Shown here: positions 9,695 to 17,740 of the stretch, in pieces
Layout: every line of letters begins with the position of its first letter
Numbering within the stretch: position 1 is the stretch's first letter
Assembly: GCA_963820095.1 (NCBI GenBank)
Contig: CAWFZA010000017.1
Span: 59,282-123,281, forward strand
DNA: 64,000 bases
Direction of reading: 5' to 3'
Source: Roseiarcus sp963820095
GTDB lineage: Bacteria; Pseudomonadota; Alphaproteobacteria; Rhizobiales; Beijerinckiaceae
Notes under the pieces: model-generated
The model's input: only the letters and a program-made list of their open reading frames with translations
What the model was told of the DNA's origin: nothing
The model's database searches: none
Translations under genes and position numbers: made by a program

Positions 9695-10606
9695 ATGACC
9701 GACGCATCCGCCTTCGTGCTCGATGGCGCGGCGATCGCTGACCAGGCGCTCGTCAAGGTCGCCGAGGAGGCGCGCGCGCTCATCGCGCGCGGGATCACGC
9801 CCGGTCTCGCCGTCGTGCTCGTGGGCGACAATCCCGCCAGCCAAACTTACGTCGCAAGCAAGGGGAGGGCGGCCAAGGCGTGCGGCTTCCACTCGATTCA
9901 GCACGATCTCAAGGCCGACACAAGCGAAGCGGAGTTGCTGGCGCTTGTCCACGCGCTGAACGCCGATCCCGCGGTGCACGGGATTCTCGTGCAATTGCCG
10001 CTGCCGAGGGCCATCGATTCGGCCCGGATCCTGGAAGCCATCGCGCCCCATAAGGATGTCGACGGCTTTCACCCGATCAATGTCGGCCTCTTGTCCATTG
10101 GCGATGAGCGCCGCGCGCTGATCCCTTGCACGCCCGCGGGCGCGATGATCCTGATCGACAGGGCCTGCGAGCGGCTCGGCGTGTCTCTGCCGGGCACGGA
10201 GGCGGTGATCCTCGGCCGCTCGAACATCGTCGGCAAGCCGATGGCGCAGCTCTTGCTCGCCCGCCATTGCACGGTGACCATCGCGCATTCGCGCACCCGC
10301 GATCTGCCCGCCGTCGCGCGCCGCGCCGACATTCTGGTCGCCGCCGTCGGCCAGCCGGAAATGGTGCGGGAGAAGTGGGTGAAGCCGGGCGCGATCGTGA
10401 TCGACGTCGGCATCAACCGCGTGCCCGCCGGCGGCCCGGACGCTTCAGGCAAGCCGAGGACGCGCCTCGTCGGCGACGTCGCCTACGCCGAGGCCGCGGC
10501 GGTCGCCGGCGCGATCACGCCCGTTCCCGGCGGCGTCGGCCGGATGACCATCGCCATGCTGATGGCCAACACGGTCACGGCGGCGAAGAGGTCGGCAGGC
10601 CTGTAG
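9695..10606 (+). CDS. folD: methylenetetrahydrofolate dehydrogenase/cyclohydrolase
   Basis: Bifunctional cytoplasmic enzyme that oxidises 5,10-methylene-THF to methenyl-THF with NADP and hydrolyses it to 10-formyl-THF. At 303 residues it matches the family. Visible motifs are SQTYVASKGRAAKACGF with the catalytic Lys, HGILVQLPLP, the IGRSNIVGKP-like ILGRSNIVGKPMAQLLL of the Rossmann domain, and the terminal ITPVPGGVGRMTIAMLM. ATG 9695 has an AAGGA about 7 bases upstream. In C1-using bacteria this pathway feeds both purine synthesis and formaldehyde/formate metabolism. Confidence 0.97.
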   Translation: MTDASAFVLDGAAIADQALVKVAEEARALIARGITPGLAVVLVGDNPASQTYVASKGRAAKACGFHSIQHDLKADTSEAELLALVHALNADPAVHGILVQLPLPRAIDSARILEAIAPHKDVDGFHPINVGLLSIGDERRALIPCTPAGAMILIDRACERLGVSLPGTEAVILGRSNIVGKPMAQLLLARHCTVTIAHSRTRDLPAVARRADILVAAVGQPEMVREKWVKPGAIVIDVGINRVPAGGPDASGKPRTRLVGDVAYAEAAAVAGAITPVPGGVGRMTIAMLMANTVTAAKRSAGL

Positions 10607-10708
10607 ATCCGCGTTCGACGCTTCGCCACTCGCGATCGGGGCGAGGGCGCGCCGTCAGGCCGGTCCAGCCTCGCTCTACAACTTAAGGGCGAGTTGGCTC
10701 CAAGACAA

Positions 10709-10758
10709 ACCAAGGAAAAAAAAGGAAAAAGGCTTGGATTTCGTTGTTTTTCCTTGGT
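10709..10758. repeat. inverted repeat downstream of folD
   Basis: A 12-bp perfect inverted repeat (ACCAAGGAAAAA / TTTTTCCTTGGT) encloses 26 bases that carry a second AAGGAAAAA-like run. It lies about 100 bases after folD. The A- and T-rich arms mean it could act as a terminator in either direction, but the stem is not GC-rich, so this is only a suggestion. Confidence 0.4.
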
Positions 10759-10893
10759 GGATTTGGGGCTTTTCAAAGGGTTGCGGGGGAAAAAATAAAA
10801 AAATCGTCTCCCGCCTTAACTCGCTTGGCAGGTTGTTCTCAAGCGCGCTTTTCAGTTCTTTCTCCTGTGGAGGGCGAGTGATCTAGAACATAA

Positions 10894-11133
10894 CATGAAC
10901 ACGAGGTCCTGGCAAGAAGAGTCTCGCCCAAACCTCGGTTAAAGCGGGTCGTTGATCTGACGCAAGCTCGATTGGGGGCGGTTGCTGATCCGAAAGCAAG
11001 AGCGGGGAAGATGGTTCGACTGAACGAGATTTAGGCGTCTCTGGCAGCTAATCAGGATCCCAACATGCTGGCGATTATCAGACAGTCGTTTTCGGAGATT
11101 GAGGCAGGCCTAGCGCGCCTGACCGCTGGATAA
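10894..11133 (+). pseudogene. possible relic of a small protein gene with an internal amber codon
   Basis: An 80-codon frame reads like a natural protein (RVVDLTQARLGAVADPKA, then KMVRLNEI, a TAG at 11032-11034, then ASLAANQDPNMLAIIRQS and EIEAGLARLTAG before TAA). The sequence continues sensibly through the single TAG, and there is no start codon at its head because a TAA lies directly upstream. I recognise no family. It is best read as a decayed small gene; chance is not excluded. Confidence 0.25.
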
Positions 11134-11715
11134 CGTAGTGGTGAAAATCAAACGAAATAGTCTGCCGTGTTCCAAGTGATGAATTCCGAGGCTTGCGGGA
11201 AAAGGGTGGGTCCAGATTGTTAGATTCTATCCACTCGAAGGTGGGTATTTCTACCCATTGATCTTTAACAATAACTGACCATAAACAGTATCTCAGGAAC
11301 GGATCTGATAACTTTGGTGTTTACAGCCAATTCTGGCGGCACCGTTCGACTTGTTCAACGGCAGTCGGACGGACGGGGGAAGATGATCTTTGTATCTCAG
11401 TTCACGGTGCAAAAAATCTGCATTTTGACAGGACTTGGATCTAGGTGAATTTATGCCATGATGGTTTACTTGCCTACAATTGGTGGGATACTTGTTCCTT
11501 CCTACCGCGGTTCTCGCCCGACTGACGGACGGTCCAGGAGATGACGCCCCGCAGGGGCGTCTCATGAAAACGCAGTCTGACCGACGGATTGACTCGGGTC
11601 TCTGCCCTAGCGCGCCGGCGCAAGAAGGCGCCGTGCTGCTCACAGTCGTCGGTGACCTGACCCCCTGAAGCTCCTCCAAAAATACGTGAACCGGCCCGAA
11701 GGAAGGGACGGACGG

Positions 11716-11982
11716 ATGAAGCGATCAAGGTTCACAGAAGAGCAGATTATCTCGATCCTGCGCGAGCAGGAGGCGGGCTTGGCGGTGGCTGAGCTGTGCC
11801 GCAAGCACGGCGTCAGCTCGCCGACGTTCTACAAATGGAAGGCCAAGTTCGGCGGGCTGGACGTGTCGGAAGCGCGGCGGCTGAAGGCGCTGGAAGACGA
11901 GAACGCCAAGTTGAAGCGCATGCTGGCGGACGCCATGCTCGACAACGTCGCGTTGAAAGACCTGCTCGGAAAAAAATGGTGA
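11716..11982 (+). CDS. IS3-family transposase OrfA (helix-turn-helix subunit)
   Basis: An 88-residue DNA-binding subunit that recognises the element ends. It starts MKRSRFTEEQIISIL and contains the Tnp_1/HTH_Tnp sequence ELCRKHGVSSPTFYKWKAKFGG, followed by a leucine-zipper-like coiled coil (LKALEDENAKLKRMLADAM) used for multimerisation. It ends at TGA 11980-11982, just past the A7 run at which ribosomes can slip back one base into orfB to make the OrfAB transposase. Confidence 0.93.
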   Translation: MKRSRFTEEQIISILREQEAGLAVAELCRKHGVSSPTFYKWKAKFGGLDVSEARRLKALEDENAKLKRMLADAMLDNVALKDLLGKKW

Positions 11983-12908
11983 CGCCCGCCGCGCATCGGG
12001 AGGCTGCGGCTTATCTGCAGCAGACCCATGAGATGAGCCAGCGGCGGGCGTGCCGGGTGATCGACGGCGATCGGGCCAGCGTGCGCTACCAGGCCCGGCG
12101 GCCGGATGACGGCGAACTTCGTGAGCGGCTGAAGGCCGTGGCCCAGGAGCGGCGGCGGTTCGGCTATCGGCGGCTGCATGTGCTGCTGCGGCGCGAGGGC
12201 CATGCGGTCAACAGGAAGCGCGTTCAGCGTCTGTATCGCGAGGAGCGGCTGATGGTTCGCCAGCGCGGCGGGCGCAAGCGGGCCATGGGAACGCGGCGGC
12301 CGATAGAGACACCCGCGGTCGCCAACCAGCGCTGGAGTTGCCTCGACTTCGTCGCCGACCAGTTCACCGACGGGCGCCGGTTCCGGATCCTGGAGGTGTA
12401 CGACGACTGCACCCGCGAGTGTCTGGCGCTGGTGGCCGACACCTCGATCGGCGGGAGACGCGTCGCGCGCGAGCTGGACGCGATCATCGGCTGGCGCGGC
12501 AAGCCGGCGACGATCGTCAGCGACAACGGCACGGAACTGACGTCCAACGCCATCCTGGAATGGGCCGACCAGCGCAAGATCGGCTGGCATTACATCGCCC
12601 CCGGCAAGCCCCAGCAGAACGGCTTCAGCGAGAGCTTCAACGGCAAGCTGCGCGACGAACTGCTGAACGAGACCCTGTTCAGCTCCCTGGCGGACGCCCG
12701 AGCCAAGCTGGAAGCCTGGCGGCGGGACTTTAACGAGGTGCGGCCCCACTCGAGCCTCGCTTACCTCACGCCAGCGGCACACGCCCGCGCCCTCTGCGGA
12801 GAGGCCGGCCGGCGCGCTGCGAACCCCGACCACTCCGCGCGCCGGCCTCTTGCCAGCGGCGATCATGAAGGTTCAGATCAACTCCGGACTCTCGTTATGG
12901 CTGGATGA
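11976..12908 (+). CDS. IS3-family transposase OrfB (DDE integrase domain)
   Basis: The catalytic part of the transposase, 310 residues from the ATG at 11976 that overlaps the end of orfA. Order: HTH_21 segment (RRFGYRRLHVLLRREG), then the rve/DDE core. The catalytic acids are visible in WSCLDFVADQFTDGRRF (first D), VSDNGTELTS (second D) and the QQNGFSESFNGKLRDE region (E). Normally it is made as an OrfAB fusion through the -1 slip on the seven A residues at 11970-11976. The C-terminal tail runs to within 20 bases of the right inverted repeat. Confidence 0.93.
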   Translation: MVTPAAHREAAAYLQQTHEMSQRRACRVIDGDRASVRYQARRPDDGELRERLKAVAQERRRFGYRRLHVLLRREGHAVNRKRVQRLYREERLMVRQRGGRKRAMGTRRPIETPAVANQRWSCLDFVADQFTDGRRFRILEVYDDCTRECLALVADTSIGGRRVARELDAIIGWRGKPATIVSDNGTELTSNAILEWADQRKIGWHYIAPGKPQQNGFSESFNGKLRDELLNETLFSSLADARAKLEAWRRDFNEVRPHSSLAYLTPAAHARALCGEAGRRAANPDHSARRPLASGDHEGSDQLRTLVMAG

Positions 12909-13339
12909 GAAATGGGGGTCAGGTCAACGGGGTCACCCCGTTTGTGACGCACAACAAGGCGGTGTTTCCTACAAGATTGGCTTCCACGAAAGCTGGTGGT
13001 GCCGAAGCCATTCGCGTTTCGCGTATGAAAGATGATTTGTACCTCGAACAACTCGATGCGCGTGGACAGGCGATTGTGAGTTTCGTGCTGCACCCCATTG
13101 TCGATAAGATGAAGAAGGTTAGCTCTGTCGCAATCACACGAACTGACTCGGACTCCAATGTGACGCCTTCGTCCCTTGGGCGAGAGGATAAAGCGGCACT
13201 TGCGGCGATTGTGGATGAACTCCAGCAAATCAAGGGGGAGCAGCCTAGCTCCCCTGGTGTTATCTTCTTCTGGCGCGGCCTTTTGGAAGCAATCGACGCA
13301 GGGATCGCGTGTGGATTGGCGGAGTTGAATTCGGCCTAA
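12905..13339 (+). CDS. hypothetical protein, probably 5'-truncated by the IS
   Basis: A 144-residue frame whose first ATG lies inside the right inverted repeat of the insertion sequence, so the native 5' end has probably been replaced. The downstream part looks like real protein (MKDDLYLEQLDARGQAIVSF, then KKVSSVAITRTDSD and REDKAALAAIVDELQQIKG), with a helical C-terminal half and lower GC than the core genes. An alternative start is ATG 13024. I recognise no family. No homologous 5' piece is visible on the left side of the IS. Confidence 0.45.
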   Translation: MRNGGQVNGVTPFVTHNKAVFPTRLASTKAGGAEAIRVSRMKDDLYLEQLDARGQAIVSFVLHPIVDKMKKVSSVAITRTDSDSNVTPSSLGREDKAALAAIVDELQQIKGEQPSSPGVIFFWRGLLEAIDAGIACGLAELNSA

Positions 13340-13854
13340 ACCCAGTCGCCGACGGCGGTTGCGCCGTTGCTGCAGGTCTATGGCTCGGAGATGACGATTA
13401 GGAATTTCAAACGCCCTTTTTCGCTAACAACACATCGCTGCGCCCGGCGGGTGGTCAATCACACGGTGGCGCGTCAGCGTTCGCAATGCGAGTGAGTCGC
13501 GTTACGGGATCGCGGCTCCCCCTCTAAGCCCACGGAGATGGTCGGTTCTTCTCACCGAGGAATTGCCAGATTGCTCCCATCGCTGATCCCTTCGCCGTCA
13601 TAAGCCTGGCCTGATGGAGCGTGAACTTAGCGCCCAGCGAGATGCAAAATGCAAACGGATGCGGGAGGACATCGCGCCGCGTGCGCTAGCGTTTGCGCGA
13701 TTTATGTGATTTCCGAAAGTGTTCATTTCTGCACAACTCCGGTCGCTCGGTTCTTGTCATTTGACGGTCGCCATGCCGCGGGGAAACGTCAGCTATTTGC
13801 GCTAATCTGCCTTGAGGGGACCGACCGGGAACGCGCGCTTTGAGTGCCGAATAG
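13340..13854. other. gene-poor stretch
   Basis: About 500 bases of lower-GC sequence between the truncated hypothetical gene and the decayed integrase/cyclase fragments. No reading frame in it has a ribosome-binding site or recognisable motif, and no strong hairpin is evident. Confidence 0.5.
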
Positions 13855-14049
13855 CTACGGACCAACGACGAAATTCGACCACGCCTGCATAGTCGCCCTG
13901 CGGCGTTTCAGCATGTCTGAGGCGATAAGCTCTCTCAACGCCAGCGACGACATGCCCGGAAATAGAGGCGCGTCTGGCGCAACTACCTCTGAACAATTTG
14001 TAAGTGTCCCGATAAGCGCCCGCTTTCTTGCTTCAATCCAATCAAGCAC
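13855..14049 (-). pseudogene. possible C-terminal tail of a tyrosine recombinase (integrase)
   Basis: A 64-codon frame ends with LKRRRATMQAWSNFVVG, which resembles the conserved end of many phage/island integrases (a basic KRR stretch followed by MxAWxxF). There is no catalytic domain, and the frame begins right where the cyclase fragment stops. If correct, it marks the scar of a lost genomic island. The resemblance is short and could be chance. Confidence 0.25.
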
Positions 14050-14393
14050 TTATCCTGTGGATAACGTTATCCTCGACCACGTCGCCGAGGTGAACGCCCA
14101 TGCGAAACTCGATGCGCCGATCCGCTGGCGCGTCGGCGTTGCGCTCAACCATTGCGCGCTGGATTTCGACCGCGCAGCGGACGGCGTCGACCACGCTGCG
14201 AAATTCGGCGATGAAGCCGTCACCCGTTCGCTTGACGATGCGGCCGTTATGAACGTCGATTGTCGGATCGATGAGATCGCTGCGCAGCGCCCTCAGCCTT
14301 GCCAGCGTCCGATCTTCGTCCGCGCCCGCGAGGCGGCTGAAGCCGACGATGTCGCTCGCCAAGGATCGCGGCGAGCTTGCAATTCTCGTTCAT
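14042..14393 (-). pseudogene. class III adenylate/guanylate cyclase fragment, truncated and frameshifted
   Basis: The N-terminal ~110 residues of a nucleotide cyclase catalytic domain: start MNENCKLAAIL (ATG 14391-14393), then ASDIVGFSRLAGADEDRTL with the first metal-binding Asp, and NGRIVKRTGDGFIAEF with the second. The two parts are in different frames, joined by one extra G near 14371. The sequence stops being cyclase-like at EDN, followed by a few unrelated residues and a stop at 14042, so the second half of the domain is gone. It cannot make an active enzyme. Confidence 0.7.
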
Positions 14394-14459
14394 GACGGGC
14401 CTCGGGCGGCCGTCAGCTTAGCACAATGCTTTTTTGCGAGCCGATCCGTATTCGGGCGT

Positions 14460-14585
14460 GTCGGCGCTTTCAGCGCGTGGGACTCGATGCGGCGGTTCTT
14501 GAGCCATCCCCCGGCGGTGTCGTTGGCTGGCGATCGGATCGGCCTCGCCGTAGCCTTTGGCGACCAGCATGTCCGGGTCCGCGCC
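14460..14585. repeat. partial duplicate of the 3' end of the OmpA-family gene
   Basis: This 126-bp stretch matches 15258-15382 in the same orientation with about six differences, one of them an extra base that breaks the reading frame. The matched part is the end of the OmpA domain gene. The copy stops exactly where the 10-bp target duplication of the adjacent miniature element begins, and its stop codon context differs. It is either a local duplication or the stump of a second OmpA-type gene. Confidence 0.75.
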
Positions 14586-14595
14586 CTATCCGAGT

Positions 14596-14813
14596 CAGGG
14601 CGAAATCCTCAATCGTTAACGTCCGTATCTTTCGTCACGGACCTCATCCTGAGGCGCCCTTTGCGGTAGCAGAGGGCCTCGAAGGATGGTCCAGACCGCG
14701 CTCACGGCCATGCTTGCGCCTACTGGAGCGCCCTTCGAGGCCCCTGCGGGGCGCCTCAGGGCGAGGTCGATGGCTGTTGCCGCGCCCCGTTAACGATTGA
14801 GGATTTCGCCCTG
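14596..14813. mobile_element. 218-bp miniature inverted-repeat element with target duplication
   Basis: Perfect 26-bp terminal inverted repeats lie at 14596-14621 and 14788-14813, beginning CAGGGCGAAATCC on both strands. The 10-bp sequence CTATCCGAGT occurs directly on each side (14586-14595 and 14814-14823), the signature of a transposition target duplication. No open frame of note lies inside; the interior is an imperfect palindrome built on CTCATCCTGAGG...CTCGAAGGATG-type units. It is non-autonomous, so it would need a transposase from elsewhere. Confidence 0.85.
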
Positions 14814-14896
14814 CTATCCGAGTTGAGACGCCTTCCAGGCATTCACCAACTCATCTATACCCGCCGCCCTGGAGGGGGCAGCCGGGAGGATCGCGG

Positions 14897-15109
14897 ATGC
14901 AATGGATCATCGAGAGCTATGACCGCAGGACGGATAGGGACGGAGAGAACCGCTACACGACCGAAAATGCCTTCATCAGCGCCGCCGAGGAGCTATTTCG
15001 CAACATTTGGAGAGGGTTCGTGTCCGCCACGTTGCCGGACGGCAGGGTTCTCGATGAGGCGCAGTTACGGGCGATGGTCGTGCGCGCTGCGGCGGTTTCG
15101 CGCGATTAG
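14897..15109 (+). CDS. small hypothetical protein
   Basis: A 70-residue protein (MQWIIESYDRRTDRDGENRY..., ending AVVRAAAVSRD-like) with a strong ribosome-binding site, GGAGG seven bases before the ATG. Composition is balanced and charged, with no signal peptide or membrane segment. I do not recognise the family. It lies alone between the miniature element and the OmpA-family gene, which is convergent with it. The Shine-Dalgarno sequence is the main reason to call it real. Confidence 0.55.
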   Translation: MQWIIESYDRRTDRDGENRYTTENAFISAAEELFRNIWRGFVSATLPDGRVLDEAQLRAMVVRAAAVSRD

Positions 15110-15253
15110 CTCATCGATAAGTGAGTGGACGGTGAAGGTCGGATCGGTCGCCTTCGCTTCCTGAACTGCCGAGCGCCCTTATCCGGCGCCCCATAGCCCG
15201 TCGTTCCGGCCGCGCTTCTTGCCGCCATCTTCTCCGTAGGGAGAAGGAAGGCG

Positions 15254-17020
15254 CTACGTCGGCGCTTTCAGCACGTGGTACTCGATGCGGCGGTTCTTGA
15301 GCCGTCCCTCGGCCGTGTCGTTGCTGGCGATCGGATCGGCCTCGCCGTAGCCTTTGGCGACCAGCATGTCCGGGTCCGCGCCATACTTGATGAACGCCTC
15401 GCGCACCGCCTCGGCGCGTTTCTGCGAGAGCGCAAGGTTCAGGCCCGCATCGCCGGTGTTGTCGGTGTAGCCCGCGATCTCGAGCACATGGCCGGCCTTG
15501 AGCTGTTTCAAGTCCGCGGCTGCGGTCTTCAGGAACGGCGCCATGGATTCCGGCACTTCCGCGCTGTCGGAAGCGAAGGTCACCTTCGAGTCGTTGAGCG
15601 CGAACAGGAGGTCCTTGACGCCGAAGCCGGATCGCAGCGAGGCGAGCTCGGTCGTGGCCCTGTCGTTGGCGACGGCGACGGCCGCCGCGGTTTTGTCCGA
15701 GAGCGCGCCGACGGTTACGCCCGTGCCGACGGCGCCTTTCAACGCCGCGATGATCTTGTCGCGGGCGGCGTCGTCCAAAGCGGCGCCGCCGATGTTGATC
15801 TGGTCGCCTTGGAAGATCGCATCGACATTTGCGCTCTTGATCGCGTCCAGCGCGGCCCGGAACTTGCCAAGCCACGAGGCGGCCATGGCGCTTGGGTCGA
15901 CGCTGATGTCGCTCTTCACCTTCTCGGCGCCGAAGACCGCGTTGAGCGCATCGACAATCGACGTCTTTGCGTCCTGGTCCGGGACAACGCCCGAGGCGCG
16001 CACCACCCCATTGTCGTTGCTGAGCGCGAATCGGGCCGGCCTTGCGGCCGGCGCGGGGGCGCTCGGCTCAGCCTTCGCGACGACGGCGGGAGCTGGCGGC
16101 GCCGACGCCTGTTCGGTCGTTGCGGGCGAAGTCGTGGCGGGCGAAGTCGTGGCGGCGGGCGGCGCCGCCGGCGGAGGCGAAGCGGGAGCTGTCGCCTGTG
16201 CGTCGGTCGATGGCGCTGGCGTCGGCGCTGGAGCAGGGGCCGGGGCGGGGGAAGCCGTCGCCTGCGTTTGAGTCGAAGCGGGCGCCGGGGTTGGCGGCGG
16301 CGAAGCCGCCGGAGCGGTCGCTTGGGCGTCGGCCGAAGGAGCCGGGGCAGGGGCGGGGGCCTGCGCCGCCGGCTGAGGCGTTGGCGCGGCCGGCGGCGGG
16401 GTCGGCGCCTGCGCAACCGTCGCGGGCGCGGGCGTCGAAGGTTCCGGCGCCGTCGCGACGGGCTCGGTCCGGTTGAACGTCGACCAGAAATACGAAAGCA
16501 GGCCGATGACGACGAGCGCGGCGAGCGCCGGCCATAGCCAACGCCCGACGCTGGACTGGCTCTCAGCGCTGGCGGGGAGAACGTCGACCCGCTTCGGCGC
16601 GGCCTGCGCCGCCGCCGCCGCGGCTCGCGGTTGTGAGAGAAACGCCTCGACCTCCGCAGGCGTCCCGGCGGGAATGACGCCGCCCGGCGTCAACAGTCCG
16701 ACGATCTTCGGCAAGGCGTATCCGAGCGCGGCCGAAACGACGCCCTGTCCCAGGCCGAGGCGCCCGGCAATCCCGCTGAGCGCCGTTGGGCCGAGAGCGC
16801 GCTCGACTTGCCCGGCGGCGATCGGCGGCGCGTCAGGATGACCAAGCCAAGAGGCGACCTCCGAAGTCAGGCCGCCCGACTTGAGCTTGTCGAGGAAACC
16901 GCCGAGGCCTCCAGGCGAGGTCGAGATGATCGTCAGGACTTCCTTGACGAGGGTCCGGGCGTTGACGCCGAGCCCGAACCGGCTCGCCAGGTCGTCGATC
17001 AGACTGTCGAACGTCGCCAT
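15254..17020 (-). CDS. OmpA-family protein with N-terminal YidB-like domain
   Basis: 588 residues with four parts. Residues 1-130 resemble the YidB/DUF937 fold (FDSLIDDLASRFGLG, PTALSGIAGRLGLGQG, ALPKIVGLLTPGG). A single membrane segment (WLWPALAALVVIGLLSYFW) follows near 170. A long Pro/Ala/Thr linker of about 150 residues may span the periplasm. Then comes a BON-like segment and a C-terminal OmpA peptidoglycan-binding domain with the motif GYTDNTGDAGLNLALSQKRAEA and ending GRLKNRRIEYHVL. It probably ties the inner membrane to peptidoglycan. The DUF937 fusion is unusual compared with standard OmpA/Pal proteins. A fragment of its 3' end is duplicated at 14460-14585. Confidence 0.88.
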   Translation of the reverse strand: MATFDSLIDDLASRFGLGVNARTLVKEVLTIISTSPGGLGGFLDKLKSGGLTSEVASWLGHPDAPPIAAGQVERALGPTALSGIAGRLGLGQGVVSAALGYALPKIVGLLTPGGVIPAGTPAEVEAFLSQPRAAAAAAQAAPKRVDVLPASAESQSSVGRWLWPALAALVVIGLLSYFWSTFNRTEPVATAPEPSTPAPATVAQAPTPPPAAPTPQPAAQAPAPAPAPSADAQATAPAASPPPTPAPASTQTQATASPAPAPAPAPTPAPSTDAQATAPASPPPAAPPAATTSPATTSPATTEQASAPPAPAVVAKAEPSAPAPAARPARFALSNDNGVVRASGVVPDQDAKTSIVDALNAVFGAEKVKSDISVDPSAMAASWLGKFRAALDAIKSANVDAIFQGDQINIGGAALDDAARDKIIAALKGAVGTGVTVGALSDKTAAAVAVANDRATTELASLRSGFGVKDLLFALNDSKVTFASDSAEVPESMAPFLKTAAADLKQLKAGHVLEIAGYTDNTGDAGLNLALSQKRAEAVREAFIKYGADPDMLVAKGYGEADPIASNDTAEGRLKNRRIEYHVLKAPT

Positions 17021-17156
17021 GTTATCCTCCCCGAAAGGGCCGCTCGGCTTTCAAGCCTCGCAAAAGACAATGACCGCGCGATGGCGGCTGGAGCGCCCCG
17101 ATAGTCGGCCGCGCTCCGTTGGGTGTAGAGGCGATCGCCGAGCATGGCTACAGGCG

Positions 17157-17732
17157 TCAATTGAGGAGACCCTTGGCGCTTGCGTAGTAAATGAGCGCGA
17201 TCGTCTTGGCGTCGGCGATCGCGCCGCGCTCGATCATCGCGAGCGCCTCGCCGAACGGGATCTCGAGGACCTGGATGTGCTCGTCCTCGTCGACGCCGCC
17301 GCCCTTTCCGATCCGGTCCGCTTCGCCGTAAGGAGCGACGAAGCAGGCGATCTTCTCGGTCATGCCGCCGGGGCTCATATAGGCGTCGAAAGCATGGGTA
17401 GGTTCTGTGATGGCGATGCCCGTTTCCTCATGCGCCTCGCGGATGACACAGGCTTCCGGCGGATCGCCGTCCAGCATGCCGGCGCAGGCCTCGATGGTCG
17501 CGAGCGCTCCGTCGCTGAGATAAGCCCCGGCGCGAAACTGCTTGACCAGCGCAACCACCCGGCGCTTGGCGTCGTAGAGCAGCACCGCCGCGGCTTTGCC
17601 ATGGCGATAGACATCGTGCTTGAGGGTGCGCCTCGAGCCGTCGTCCTCCTCAACCTCGATCTCGGTGCGGGTCAGATCGAACCGGCCCGTCGCCAGAACG
17701 GTGTCGCGGATCACGCGGGCGGATTTGGCCAT
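17157..17732 (-). CDS. Nudix hydrolase, ADP-ribose-pyrophosphatase-like
   Basis: A 191-residue Nudix enzyme of the ADP-ribose/nucleoside-diphosphate-sugar pyrophosphatase type. The Nudix box is recognisable in GMLDGDPPEACVIREAHEE, with the REAHEETG core intact; the first half is slightly off consensus (a four-residue gap and Asp where Glu is usual). The region VVALVKQFRAGAYL and the DAYMSPGGMTEKIACFVA loop are typical of ADP-ribose hydrolases. It lies eight bases downstream of nadK on the same strand, so the two genes likely form one NAD-related transcription unit. Confidence 0.88.
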   Translation of the reverse strand: MAKSARVIRDTVLATGRFDLTRTEIEVEEDDGSRRTLKHDVYRHGKAAAVLLYDAKRRVVALVKQFRAGAYLSDGALATIEACAGMLDGDPPEACVIREAHEETGIAITEPTHAFDAYMSPGGMTEKIACFVAPYGEADRIGKGGGVDEDEHIQVLEIPFGEALAMIERGAIADAKTIALIYYASAKGLLN

Positions 17733-17740
17733 TGGCTTCC

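Larger units (their letters stand above)
10607..11652. other. accessory intergenic stretch before the insertion sequence
   Basis: About 1 kb with more A/T than its surroundings and no convincing intact gene. It contains the inverted repeat after folD, one relic reading frame (10894-11133) and a small perfect hairpin GACGCCCC-GCA-GGGGCGTC at 11541-11559 of unknown role. The short frames at 11293-11679 on both strands have no family resemblance. Confidence 0.5.
11653..12926 (+). mobile_element. IS3-family insertion sequence (IS407-like)
   Basis: About 1,274 bp bounded by 13-bp inverted repeats: TGACCTGACCCCC at 11653 and its complement GGGGGTCAGGTCA ending at 12926, with the TG...CA ends of IS3 elements. 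It carries overlapping orfA and orfB with a heptamer of A at 11970-11976 for programmed -1 frameshifting. Both reading frames are intact, so it may still be active. No unambiguous target duplication is seen: CGG stands directly left, while on the right CGG is displaced by one A. Confidence 0.9.

Noticed and set aside
11541..11559. Hairpin GACGCCCC-GCA-GGGGCGTC as a terminator
   Set aside because: No T-run follows on either strand and no gene ends nearby.
15498..16541. Long reading frames opposite the OmpA-family gene
   Set aside because: They are low-complexity Arg/Ala-rich antisense frames created by the GC-rich repetitive linker, with no ribosome-binding sites or motifs.
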